Notes: generated by a model from the letters alone, not told the origin. Counted from the first letter of the stretch, positions 30,829 to 42,355 are shown. The stretch: 64,000 bases of DNA from Buddleja alternifolia (GCA_019426215.1 CM033402.1:5332001-5396000), one strand, 5' to 3'. Made by a program: numbers and translations.

Positions 30829-33210
30829 TTAATCTTCTGTTCTGTTCATATCAAGGTTCAACGGAACTGCAGATGTGTCGAATTGTAAAGAGGCTGAAGG
30901 TGGATTCCTGGTTATGGGAGGTAGATCATTCGAGTGGTATAGACTCAGACCCGTGTGAGTCCCCATAAAGTGATCCCATAAATGGTCGGGCGTTGCCCAA
31001 CCTGATGATGAAGGCCCCGCATCTTGGCATGTGTAAGGCAACTGAGGCTCGAGTGTTGGAAGTTCCATCTGAGGAAAGTAATCGCCGGTAGCACAAGGAT
31101 CGGGTATAGTCGAATACGATGGTCCTTCAGTGGGGGTGCGAGGAACCTGACGCGAACTCCTAGTTTCGCCCACACACGGACGTGAACGATGTCGTACGAG
31201 TTCTTCTTCGTCCTCTGAATCCTGTACATCATCTACGCCTCTTTCGACACTACTTCTCCTCTGTGGACGCATGTCTTCTCTAGCTGTCTGAGCAAAATGA
31301 ATACCCGCTGCTGCATCTGAATGACGGCTACATGACACCATCCGGGACAACTGTATAAGACCCGATCTCAAAGACCCTAACAACCCCTCAGTACCATGCC
31401 TCGAGTGAGGGGTATCTTGGACAATCCTTTGCAATCCGTGAACCTGTCTATTCTGTAAAAGATAAACAAAAACTTAAGACAAAGTTTTTACCAAATGAAG
31501 CAATGCAATGTTAACCTAACACAATTATATATACTAACCACATCATGTAATAGAGGTGTCGGCCCTGTTTGGAAGCCGACATTCAATCTGTCCAACTCCT
31601 TCGAAATATACCGACGCGTGATCCTATCATACCAGTAGGAGTAATCCTCTGTTGTGCCTCCACCCAAGTCCCCTATCACAACGTGATGTAATCGGTCATT
31701 CCATTGGTCGATGAAGATCCTATTGTAAATGGTCCAATCCTCGCTGTCCCTCCCAGCACGGTCAATCCTAACCCACTGTGGGTGTGTAGTCGGATGTCGT
31801 GGAATTCTTTGTCTAAATCCAAACTGTTGAAGAACTCGCTCAGGACGATGATACTTCACAATGTTCAGAAATACCATTGGAACTGATGCTCTCCACACAC
31901 CAGGGAAAAAAGACTCAGGTGGCAACTCAGCAATGTCGGGATCATTAAAGTTGTATAAGTCCCAAACAAACTGAAATAAGAAAATTGAATAACAGTAGTT
32001 TTAATAGGAGAGCATTATAGAACTTTATAATATAATTATCTGGAGGTAATTTTTTACTCACATGATGATAGGTCATCTGATCTAATGTTTCTCTAGCTGC
32101 CAATAAACAGCCTGTCGTAGTTTTTTTATTACTAACGGGTCGATACCACCTACAACATCAATAACGCAAATAATTATGCAAAAAAATTGTTGTTTCTGAA
32201 TAAAAAAATGCTCATTCTGACAACTTACCGTTTCCCGTAAGGAGCTCGTGCAATGTTATTAACATCAATTTCTGCCATTAAATGTGGAACCCTAGATGGC
32301 CTCACAACCGTGATCCGTGACCATGCCCATAACTGTTAAACATAAATACATTAATTTATTATTATCATAGAGAAAGATATAACAACAAAAAAATTATATA
32401 TTATACCTGTAACAATGTTATTGGACCACACAATTCTTTCGAAGTTATTAGGGATTCATGATGTAGCTGACGGTACAAATACGCCAACACACCACTCCCC
32501 CAACTGTAGGAGTATACCTCGTCAATATTTTCAAAAAATTTCAACCATAAAATCGAAATCACTTCCCCGCTGCCGTCGGATAACATGACACCGAGCAATG
32601 CAAAAGCCCAACATCGGGCTATTTGATCAACCATATGCTTGGGTGACTCGTTTGTGATTATTGCCTCGTTCGCTTTTAGGTAGCGACATAATGTTGACAT
32701 TTTTAATCGCATACCTGTTACTTTCAAATCATTCCGTCCAATTTCCAAACCTAAAAGCCGATGAACCAGGGCTACATAATCCATAAACCCATTAAACACG
32801 TGATGAATAGCTACTGCCCTACCATCAACTGTTACACCCCATAGGATAGCTACGTCTTGCAGAGTAATAGTAGCCTCTCCACTTCTGAGGTGAAACGTGT
32901 TCGTCTCCGGGCGCTACCTCTCAATCAGTGCACTCACAAGCCCCATATCACATCTAAATTGCCCACCCAAGGTTAACAAATAGAATCTGTAAAACCCCAT
33001 TTGATGGAGTTTTTCTAATACTTGACGATGTGGTGCAATAAAATTATTAGATTTGAGCATTTTAAAATAAGGACCATCTGCTGGTCTAGTTCGCATTTCT
33101 TTATCTGTATTATCCCTTAAAAACACTAACTCAGACCTGTGGCTTGCCTGATCCGTCAACACACTACAATCCACAGGACCATATACATCACGATTGTATA
33201 AATGTGTCAT
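30829..33210 (-). pseudogene. Plant mobile domain (PMD, MAIN/MAIL1-like) protein gene, one nonsense codon
   Basis: Five exons on the minus strand: 33210-32407, 32332-32229, 32149-32062, 31970-31539, 31452-30829; 684 codons with consistent GT/AG and phase. A single TAG at 32916-32914 interrupts it, in ER(stop)RPETNTFHL, where PMD proteins normally have Trp. Recognisable PMD parts: ...EKLHQMGFYRFY near residues 65-75, then RPETNTFHLRSGEATITLQDVAILWG, GWRL-type helices, and the WVRIDRAGRDSEDW region. The last exon is an unstructured Arg/Ser/Pro-rich tail. PMD proteins such as MAIN and MAIL1 act in transposon silencing and genome stability, and the domain is also carried by some transposons. Its function within a MULE is unknown. 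The neighbouring tandem repeats begin ~190 bp past its stop. Confidence 0.85.
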
Positions 33211-34310
33211 CCTTCATTTATATAATATAGCAAATACAATTAGAACATAATGAATTAATTAGATTATTATCCATTATTCTAAACACTAAAAACCCACATT
33301 TATACCCAAATTATATTGTATCAAAGTTCAATAATCAACAATAAAATTTGACTAAATTAATCAACATTTACAAATTAAACATAAAAATTCAAAATCATAC
33401 CTAAATGTTATACCAAAAGATCGAAGCAATACCTATAAATTTGTCTAAACTTATATCAAAGTTCAATAATTAAAACTAAACCCTAAACCGTAAAACTAAA
33501 TATCTATATATAATGTTGTACAAAGTGAAACATAAACCCTAATCAAAATTTTCACTAAAATTCTACCCTAAAACTGAAACATAAACCCTAAAATTAAAAC
33601 ATATATATAAACCCTAATCAAAATTTTCACTGAAATTATACTACAAGAATTCGAAAATAATATCTTCAAATTTAAAATTCTACCATAAAATTTCAAATTC
33701 TACCCCAAAATTAAAAATAAACCCTAAAATTGAAACATAAACCCTAATAAAAATTTGCACTAAAATTCTACTACAACAATTCGAAAATAATATCTTAAAA
33801 TTTAAAATTCCACCATAAAATTTCAAATTCTACCCCAAAATTAAAACATAAACCCTAAAATTGAAACATAAACCCTAATCAAAATTTTCACTAAAATTCT
33901 ACTACAACAATTCGAAAATAATATCTTAAAATTTAAAATTCTACCATAAAATTTCAAATTCAACCCCAAAATTAAAACATAAACCCTAAAATTGAAACAT
34001 AAAGCGTAATAAAAATTTTCACTAAAATTCTACTACAAAAATTCGAAAATAATACCTTAAAATTTAAAATTCTACCATAAAATGTGAAATTCTACCCTAA
34101 AATTCAAACATAAACCCTAAAATTGAAACTTCTATACTACAATTAACCAATAAACCCTAAAATCCTAACATCTCCCCTAAAATTCGAAATTTATTTTATG
34201 GATAATTACTAAATCAAACAATAACAAATTCTAAACAACAAATTGAAAAAATTATATCTAAATTTATAAGTATAAAATTACAAATTAAATTAAAATAAAT
34301 ATTTACCTTA
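33211..34310 (-). promoter_or_regulatory. Telo-box-rich upstream region of the PMD gene
   Basis: About 1.1 kb of AT-rich DNA upstream of the PMD start. From ~33530 to 34160 a ~130-bp unit (tcaaaattttcactaaaatt ... ccataaaatttcaaattcta) is repeated about four times. Ten or so aaaccctaa telo-box words occur from 33478 to 34150. Telo-boxes are known plant promoter elements; here they may also be only a by-product of the repeat. Confidence 0.55.
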
Positions 34311-34524
34311 AATTAGAAAAATTAGAAGAAAATTACCTCCGATCGGTATCAATATTAATTTGCTTTGTATGAATGGTGTGAGATGAGAGTCCGAGAGTTG
34401 CAGAGAATGAAGAAGAAGAAGAAAAGGAGGAGAAGAGAGAAGAGAAGAGGGGAAGAGGAGAGAAAGAAAGAGGGAGGAAAGAGAGAGAGAAACAGATAAA
34501 AAATCGGACATTTTTTTTTAAGGC

Positions 34525-34875
34525 TATGACACGCTACGCCATTCATAATGGCGTAGCGTGTCATTGTCTCAGGCTACGCCATTGTGAATGGCGTAGCCTG
34601 AGACAATTATTTTTTTATCAATGACACGCTACGCCATTCATAATGGCGTAGCGTGTCATTGTCTCAGGCTACGCCATTGTGAATGGCGTAGCCTGAGACA
34701 ATTATTTCAGTCAAACTGGCTACGCCAGTTTGACTGTAATGTATTTCAGGCTACGCCATTAGTCAGCTACGCCATTACTAATGGCGTAGCCTGAAATACA
34801 CTCAAAATATGTCGGGATTTTTCAGAGGTAACGCCATTAGTAATGTGGGTGCCATTACTATTGGCGTATTGTGCC
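34525..34875. repeat. Right subterminal palindrome array of the PMD-MULE
   Basis: Five or more palindromes on a TACGCCATT...AATGGCGTA core. One form is flanked by tgacacgc/gcgtgtca, the next by ctcaggc/gcctgag; this pair is repeated exactly once more. A short caaactggctacgccagtttg hairpin and a ttcaggc form follow. The array ends with ggcgtattgtgcc, the mirror of the left end. Confidence 0.92.
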
Positions 34876-35053
34876 AATTTCGGTACACTTTTTTTTTTGT
34901 ATTATTTATATAAGTTTTAATAAAATATGTATTTTTTTTTAAAAAGCCCATTATACTGAGAGTGTGGATAATCTTAATGTTTCTTCCAATTGTAAATTGA
35001 CACTTCTACCCTCAACTATTTATTAAAAATAATTACAATAGTTGAAATATCTA

Positions 35054-36118
35054 TTTTTTTTAATAGAACCACCCTAGCGGGGGAGGGTGTTTTCGGACCC
35101 CTCATCCTTTCTTTATATCATTCACAAAAATAAGCAATAAATTAGGAGGTCTAACTCCCTGACAAACCAATCTATGAAAGCAACGATAAAAAAGGAGTAC
35201 TAACTCCCTTACAACCAAAAGTGCAAGAATATAAACATAAACGAGAAGTACTACTCCCTTACAAAAGACTCTAATGAACACCATAAGCTAAGACCAACTA
35301 AATCTAAAGCTAGGAAAGTATAAATCCATCTTCGTATAAGCTATGAGAGACTTCGGAGCATCATCACTTGATATCACCATAGAACATTTGTCATTCCATG
35401 CTTTGTTTGCTAGGAAATCTGCTGGACCATTACCTTCTCTGTAAATATGAGTAAAACGAGTATCCATCTCCGATCTCATAATTCTAATGCGTTAGAGGAG
35501 ATTTTGTAGTTTCTAACTCCCCGGAGCAGCCCTCATGATTAAATGAATCACGACTTGAGCGTCCAATTCCACCCAAACCTGTCGAATGGCATGAGCATAG
35601 CATAACTCTAACCCTTTACAAACCCCATGCAATTCAGCATAAGTATTTGTCGCTACGTCCAAGTATTCAGAAAATCCCAACATCATGAAACCCTTATATA
35701 TGATCACAAATAATACCACCTGCGCCTGCTTCCCCGGGATTACCTCTAGAGGCCCCATCTGTATTAAGCTTAACCCATCCCGGATCCGGTGGACACCATT
35801 GAACTCGAACTGAACGTAAACACGTTGACTTTTTTCGCGCAATTCCCAACTTAGAAGCCAAGATACCATCCTCTCGAAAATTAACAGATTATATAATGCC
35901 ACATCTATTTACAAGCCTAATATAGTGTTCCACACGTAAGCGTATTCTAGTTTCACTAAACTAAGCATTCTCATGTTTGCAATTGTTCCTGTCCAACCAT
36001 GTAAACCATGTGATTAACATAGGTATGAAAATTCGTATGCTTCTTGAACCAACTCCAATCCACCATGCGTGCCACCAAATGAAGATATTTGAAGTATCAG
36101 GTAGTTGGAAATTGCATA
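35054..36118 (-). mobile_element. 5'-truncated LINE with RNase H-like domain, reverse
   Basis: A 23-bp direct repeat starting aattacaatagttgaaatat lies at 35031-35053 and 36119-36141. The T-run at the left edge is the A-tail of a minus-strand element. The frame 35902-35288 encodes an RNase H-like (RVT_3) domain: an NTDGAS motif (first Asp, in a shifted frame near 35790), YAELHGVCKGLELCYA (Glu), WVELDAQVVIHLI (Asp), and YREGNGPADFLANKAW at the end. It carries two in-frame stops near 35500 and at least one frameshift. Reverse transcriptase is absent through 5' truncation. Confidence 0.88.
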
Positions 36119-36253
36119 AATTACAATAGTTGAAATATCTAAATGAAATATTGATAAGTTTTACTGTATATCAGATTTATTGTTAATATTTTTTAAATAT
36201 TCTACTTTATAAAACAATTTTCACGCGTGAATGCCCGTGCACTTTATTTCAAC

Positions 36254-36974
36254 TTAATTTCAAGAGTTATAAGTAATACTTCTATATAAGATTGGACTTT
36301 GTGAAACTTCAAGGAATAAACAAGAATGAAAAAAAAAGGCAGGGAATGTTTAGTGATTGGAAGATGAACTCTATAGGTTTAATGTGTGTTTTGGTTTTGG
36401 GGCATACATTTGGGCTCTGGCTTTCAGTTTCATTTCTTTCTTTTATAAAGTTCTTACTTTTTTTTTTCTTTTCACTATTGTCTTCATTATAGAGTTTAGT
36501 TCGTTGTATGAATTTGAAGCAAAGTAGTGAATGTGTGATTTCGACTTAGATTTTCACATAACTCTGAAGATGTGTTTTTCTTTTGGCTTTTGCTTTACTG
36601 AGTTAAATTTCGTTGTATTTCAATGGACAATTGTTATATGTGTACTAATGTACGTAGCTGGTTAATTATTGTGTAATCAAAAGCTTACTAGAATATTAGT
36701 CTTTTGATTTGATTAATTGGATTAGATTATTGGACTTCCTCAGGAATAAAAATGGTCTCTCTCTTGCTAAGATTACTGCATTTTTATTTTATTATTAGTA
36801 AGGACTTTTCATATATGTTTAATAATTAACATCAATTCAATTTTGATGTGCAGTACCAATTCGTAAATATTAACATGATTTCAGTTATGATTTGTAGTAA
36901 TAGTTGTAATATTAATAAGGGTAACCCCAAGGTCATAACTATGTTACTTATGATAAGTTAAATAAGATTGCCAA
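36254..36974. other. AT-rich gene-free DNA
   Basis: No gene or structured repeat recognised between the two Helitron copies. Confidence 0.45.
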
Positions 36975-37490
36975 TCTATATCTATATCTATTCTATACTA
37001 TACTAAACGTGTGGATAATCTAGGTGTTTGTTCCAATTGTGAATTGACCTCTCTAACCTTATTAATTAATATATATTATAATTACATTAATTAAAATTAG
37101 TCAATAACTATTGATATAATAACTCTAAGACAATATTTCTCAATATATTCCTTAAGAACCCTTCATTTGCCACGAGTCACTTCAAAGGTCATAAGGAAAT
37201 TTATGAACAAACATTAAAATTAAAATGTATGCAATATTGGCATTACGACCACCACCTATCCAACTTCCTTCTCATGTAGTCCACAAGAATTTATAAATCA
37301 ACAGTCCTTCATTATTTAATACCTAATAGCTAACAACAAAGAATTTGCACCCGACTGCAATTGTTGGAAGAAATAATCCTAAAGGGCTGCACTTAAGAAC
37401 ATTTACTAGATCATATTAAAGTCTTACTATAGCACTTCAATTCCTTACAATCTTCTCATCTTCCTAGTTGACATTAAATTGACCGTTACT

Positions 37491-38050
37491 ATATTGTTTT
37501 GAAGAATGTAGAAGTTCAACCACTTCCTCATCCAAATATCTATATATTACTATTGCAATTGTGCAAGATAACAAGACTACCTTAAATCTCATTATTCAGA
37601 TTCACCTTAAGATATTTATCAAGTTTGACAGATGATAAAAAGTGGAGGAACATGGAGAGTTTACAGTGTGCCTATAATACTATATTGTTTTGAAGTATGT
37701 AGAAGTTCAACCACTTCCTCATCCAAATATCTATATAATACTATTGCAATTGTGCAAGATAACAAGACTACCTTAAATCTCATTTTTCAGATTCACCTTA
37801 AGATATTTATCAAGTTTGACAGATGATAAAAAGTTGAGGAACAGGGAGAGTTTACAGTGTGCCTATAATACTATATTGTTTTGAAGTACGTAGAAGTTCA
37901 ACCACTTCCTCATCCAAATATCTATATAATACTATTGCAATTATGCAAAATAACAAGACTACCTTAAATCTCATTATTCAGATTCACCTTAAGATATTTA
38001 TCAAGTTCGACAGATGATAAAAAGTGGAGGAACATGGAGAATTTACAGTG
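37491..38050. repeat. Three tandem copies of a 191-bp unit in Helitron C
   Basis: Units start at 37491, 37682 and 37873 with atattgttttgaag. Each contains agttcaaccacttcctcatc and ends ggagagtttacagtgtgcct. Only a few differences between copies. Confidence 0.92.
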
Positions 38051-38074
38051 TGCCTATAAGTGGTACAAGGGCTT

Positions 38075-38233
38075 AGACGAATATGTAGTTAAGAGGATAT
38101 GGGATAAAGTGAAATTAGATGAGAAACTTGAGAAAACATTTCTTGCAGAAGATTTCAGGGGATAATTTAAATCTTCTTGTATACGAGTATATGGAAACTT
38201 GAAGTCTTGATAAATGCCTTCATGGGAAAAAGA
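38075..38233 (+). pseudogene. Captured fragment of an LRR receptor-like kinase (HSL1-like)
   Basis: Frames read VVKRIWDKVKLDEKLEKTFLA, then, after a deletion and frame change, NLNLLVYEYM and SLDKCLHGKKR with a stop in between. These are the ATP-binding Lys region (VKRIW) and the hinge (LLVYEYM..SLD.WLH) of plant receptor-like kinases of the HSL1/HAESA-like group; the stretch between them is missing. No catalytic loop is present, so this is a gene scrap carried by the Helitron. Confidence 0.75.
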
Positions 38234-38319
38234 GAGTATGTTATGGCGTCGATCACTCTTTTTCTTTCCATCTCCTCAATCCACCATCGTTTCTTTTTTA
38301 ATAAAAAATGGTGTGTTCG

Positions 38320-39604
38320 TTTCAGGAGATAGTGGGTTTAGAATTATAGATGTTGCAGACGTTGATGTCATTTGTATATCTCCTATAATAAAATTGAATA
38401 TATGTAATTTGTTTATATTAAATCATTAAATTTTGTATTAATAAATAAACCCTTCAACTATAATTCATAAACAAAGTATTTCCCTTTCTTACATCATAAT
38501 AAAAATAATTAGAGGATTACATTAAAATAAATAAGATTTTTTCTTAATAATAATATTTGATATTAATATTAAACAGTGAAAAATAATAAGGTATTGACAA
38601 TTGAATATTGATTGAAATTAAAAGCAGTTCAAGAGTCTATTAAAATAAATAGTACTTTTTCCTTGATAATAATACTTGAATTATGCCATTTTAGAAATAA
38701 TACAATAAAATTGAAATTTTGGTTTTCCCATTACATAGTGCGTTACCTAATCTGGATATTACTTGTGCCAAATCAACTATTTTACATCTATATGAATCTT
38801 ATCAATGTTATGAAAATAATTGACCAAGTATATATGTTTAATTGCAAGGAACAAAAATACATGGGATTATATTCACAAATGCATTGCAACTATTTGAAAG
38901 TAAATTGATTATCCATAAGACCTACGTCATATCAAGTCCAACCATCAAAGAAACAAATAAAAAATATCAGAATGTTAATCCTAAAATTGAGTTGGTTCTA
39001 CAAGTAACAACAACTATCATTGATGCTCAAGAAAGCATCAATTGTCAAAATATCTCACTCGTGTTTTCAGATTTTTAATGAGGTCAAGATAGATGCAGAT
39101 GTGAATGAACTATTTGGTAATGCTTTAAAATAATAGTTCTTGCAAAATTCTAACATTTTTTTAATTAAATTAACAAACTATTCTAAATTCTAACAAATGT
39201 AATAGGATTCGTCAAGAAGATAAAACAACCATTTCAGTTTTCCAGAAACGACAACACTATCAGACATAGAAGAGAAGTCGTATTGATGAATCATAAGTAA
39301 GTGTAAATATAAAATTTTAATTTACTTTTTTCATTTGGAATATTATCATATTTTTTTCTTATCAGGTTTGATACTATCACCAATTGTAGTCTTTTTAGGA
39401 TAGGAGAGAGAACTATATCAAGGTAGATTTAGGGAAAAGGAAAATACTTTATTTATGAATTATCGTTGAAGGGTTTATTTATTAATACAAAATGTAATGA
39501 TTTAATATAAACAAATTACATATACTTAATTTTATTACAGGAGATATACAAATGACATCAATGTCTACAACAACTATAATTCTAAACCCACTATCTCCTG
39601 AAAC
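38320..39604. repeat. Inverted repeat pair, arms ~170 bp
   Basis: The left arm (38320-38488, ttcaggagatagtgggttta) is mirrored by the right arm (39434-39604, ending taaacccactatctcctgaa). ~945 bp lies between them. A transposon inserted in the Helitron or a local inversion-duplication are both possible; no target duplication recognised. Confidence 0.7.
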
Positions 39605-39722
39605 GGAAATCCTCAGTTCAAGGTGATACTTTTTATTCTTTAAATGAACTATAATATTAAAAATTCTTTTATAAAGGACAATTTTTTTTTATTATTGTAT
39701 ATTAAACTAATATAAAATTATC

Positions 39723-41070
39723 AACCACATGTTAATCAGGTTGACGAGCACTCAGGAAGAAAAATATAGAGCAATTATGGATAGCTAAAAAACTCAAGGA
39801 ATCTAAGGAAATGACATTAATACAGTTGATCAATGATCGAGCTTCATTACTTGAGGTTAGCCCAATAAATTAAACAATTTTATTATTTAAATTCAGTTTA
39901 GGACAATATATAATTTTTTTTTGTCATAATCCATATATTTTTTTTAGATTTACTATTATGTTGTTCAATTTTAAAATTTAAAATATGTGAGACGTCTCTC
40001 GACATGAACAAACTAACTTTGACAACAATTAAATAATGCATACTATTGCTTCAAAGCGAATGTCGAGAAAGTGGAAAACTTCTCGACGCCTTGGTACGAA
40101 GCTTGCAACAGTTGCACTCGATCAATTTTGAAGACAATAAATGAGATACAATGCAGAAATTGCAAACATGAACGAGTGGAAACATTTCCAATGTATAAAA
40201 ACTAACTACTATGAAAAGATACATATAATAGTAACTCAAAAAAATTATAAATTCTAGCAATTACAGGTATCAACTAACCATGAACGTCACGTATGACAAA
40301 GACAAAGACACAATTACATTGTTCGAAGATGTGGTTGCAATGTATATTGGTTGTCCTGTGACTCAGTACATAGACTCGATTTCGGAGGTATCAAATAACT
40401 ATTAATATAATATTACAATTTTTGGAGTAAATTCCAAAAATCAACTAATGTTGTTACCGTGCAAAATCAGAGTTCATCTACATACTATTTAGCTTTGGAA
40501 AAGCCAGATAAGAAAGAGTACAACTTCGTACTCAAGATTGACAAAAATGTAAAAGTTCGTAGTGGAATATTATTTGCCATAGTTGACGCAATTGGAGATT
40601 ACGCACAACAAAACCATAACAAAAAAGAGAGGACAAAAGACTGCACTAGCTACTCAAAAACACGAGAACAAATTCAACAAACAGTTCAGAACTGAGAAAA
40701 TTAGAATGCTCAGATGCTCTTCATGTCTATTCGTTAAAAATAAATTGATGGGTTGCAGCTTATTGATGAAGATACAAATAAATCTGAAGACCGTTGCCAA
40801 GAATTAATGGGAGAAAAAATGGATATTGAAATTAATGAACAAATGAAAGGGCATAAGAAGAGAGTTGCAAAAACAGTTGCAACTGAAGAAAACTCACACG
40901 CAAACAACCACGAGTTGCAAATTATAAGAGTCAATAGAAAAAAGTATGTGGATGTTGATGATGATGATACATTAGCAAATTTATTCGCCAAAAGAAAAGA
41001 AACAAGAAGGTCCAAGGGCAAGCAAGTAGCAAAAGCAACATTAAAAAAGATCAAAATAGAGAAAGATTGA
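39723..41070 (+). pseudogene. Replication protein A-like (RPA70 C-terminal) gene of the Helitron
   Basis: Plant Helitrons often carry RPA-like single-strand DNA-binding genes. Seen here: a segment AKKLKESKEMTLIQLIND (39785-39855), a C4 zinc ribbon WYEACNSC...IQCRNCKHE (40095-40190), then YQLTMNVTYDKDKDTITLFE (40268-40330), matching the OB-fold after the RPA70 zinc ribbon. After that come LALEKPDKKEYNFVLKID (40490-40550) and a Lys-rich C-terminal tail ending at 41068-41070. The segments are in different frames with AT-rich gaps that have some GT/AG ends. Upstream OB-folds are not readable, so I call it decayed. Confidence 0.7.
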
Positions 41071-42355
41071 GGAATTTTTTTTGGTTTTAGACATCTAATA
41101 ATTTGTATTAGAAAAACATTAGTTGAAGTCTAAAAAATATTATTGGAGCTCCACTATACACTAATTTTATTAGATATTGGAACACCAGCCATATATTTGG
41201 TAAGAATAACAAGAAAACTATGTCTTTACGACAAGTAATTAATAATTGAAAAAATATACTGGCATCCACGTGCAACGCACGTGCTTTATACTAGTTATAC
41301 TAAAAATGTGGATAATTTTAGTGTTTCTTCCTATTGTAAATTGACATTTCTATCCTCAACTATCTATTGAAAATAATTAGTGTAATGCCCCACAATTTAG
41401 TTGCAAGTTTAATCATTTATATTTTAATTAAATAGTTTTAATTCGAAAGAACTAAGTATCTTATTGTTTTCGTGTTTGATTAAATTTTACCCTGATTCGA
41501 TTGTCGATTGAGATTAATGAAATGTGTGACATGTATGTGCTTTTTCCAATCCTTTGAATGTTTCATTGCTCAAAGTTATTCAGGAAGAGTTTCTTAGAAG
41601 TTGAGACTAAGTGAAATTCTATGAAACTTTAGAGACTAAGAAAAAAATTATTAAAAAGGGGGCCAATGCACCAAAATGAATTTATACTTCACGTGTTTAA
41701 AAGAAATAGTAACATTTAAAAGATTGGATTGGAGGAATTTATAACTTTTTGGACTAAACTGCAAGTTCTACGAAGTTTCCGGGTCGGATTATAATACCCT
41801 ACAATTTTAGGGACCAATTTTTATATTTAGGAAAATGAAGGGGTTAAGGATGAGATTAGTAGCACCAAGGCGTCCTTGTCCCTCACTCATTGCCACGCAT
41901 CCCTCTTGGAAATGTGCCACCTATTCTATTATTGTATATAGATATATACATATAACAAGCATAGTCATGTGTAGGGTCAAGATCGAGTACATACTATATC
42001 TTATATAAGATATAAGACCCAATATACACTATTGGATGCATTTAATCCAACGGTCCAGATTTTTCATGAAACAGGCGGGAAAATTGGGAAATCAAGGGAC
42101 TAAGGGTATAATTGTCCAAAGCAAAAACATTATGCAGCACCCACTTCCCAAAAATATGCCCACGAGCTCCTACAATCTCTCCCAAAACTGCTCCAAACCT
42201 CTACTCCAATCTCTCAAAATCTTCATGCAAAATTGACGCGATATATATATACATCAATTAAACCTTTTTTCGCACAACAAAACACCCAAAAATCCTTCCA
42301 TTATCGGCGCATAAAACCCTTCCATCCAAACAAAAAACTGACTGTTTATCAAAAA

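Larger units (their letters stand above)
24706..34949. mobile_element. Large MULE carrying transposase, paired small genes and a PMD gene, 10.2 kb
   Basis: A 9-bp target duplication attatactg lies at 24697-24705 and 34950-34958. The outer ends are ggggtttttaaataaa and, in reverse complement, gggctttttaaaa; a second inverted block ggcacaatacgcca lies ~75-80 bp inside each end. Gene order: MURA-type transposase (+), small gene A (-), small gene B (+), 186-bp tandem repeats, PMD gene (-). All but small gene A carry nonsense or frameshift lesions, mostly TGG to TAG/TGA, consistent with decay by deamination of methylated C. The element is therefore probably inactive now. Confidence 0.88.
24688..36253 (+). 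mobile_element. Short Helitron A, split by a MULE and a LINE (3' end uncertain)
   Basis: The 5' tip TCTATCTATATTATACTG (24688-24705, preceded by A) continues after the MULE at 34950 as gagagtgtggataatcttaa, and after the LINE at 36142. It aligns by eye with the Helitron starts at 36992 and 41295. The proposed 3' end near 36212-36253 (tcacgcgtgaatgcccgtgc) is a poor hairpin without a clean CTRR, so that boundary is a guess. Apart from the insertions it is only a few hundred bases long. Confidence 0.4.
36992..41294 (+). mobile_element. Helitron C with RPA-like gene and captured kinase scrap, 4.3 kb
   Basis: The 5' terminus is TCTATACTATACTAAACG. The 3' terminus has a 7-bp hairpin CACGTGC-aac-GCACGTG (41267-41283), then ctttata and CTAG at 41291-41294, followed by T. 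These are textbook Helitron ends. No Rep/helicase gene is visible, so the copy is non-autonomous. Contents in order: 191-bp tandem repeats, receptor-kinase fragment, an inverted repeat, an RPA-like pseudogene. Confidence 0.82.

Noticed and set aside
24783..34875. Regularly spaced palindromes as a possible CRISPR-like array
   Set aside because: Plant nuclear context, no unique spacers of constant length, and the two arrays sit exactly at transposon ends.
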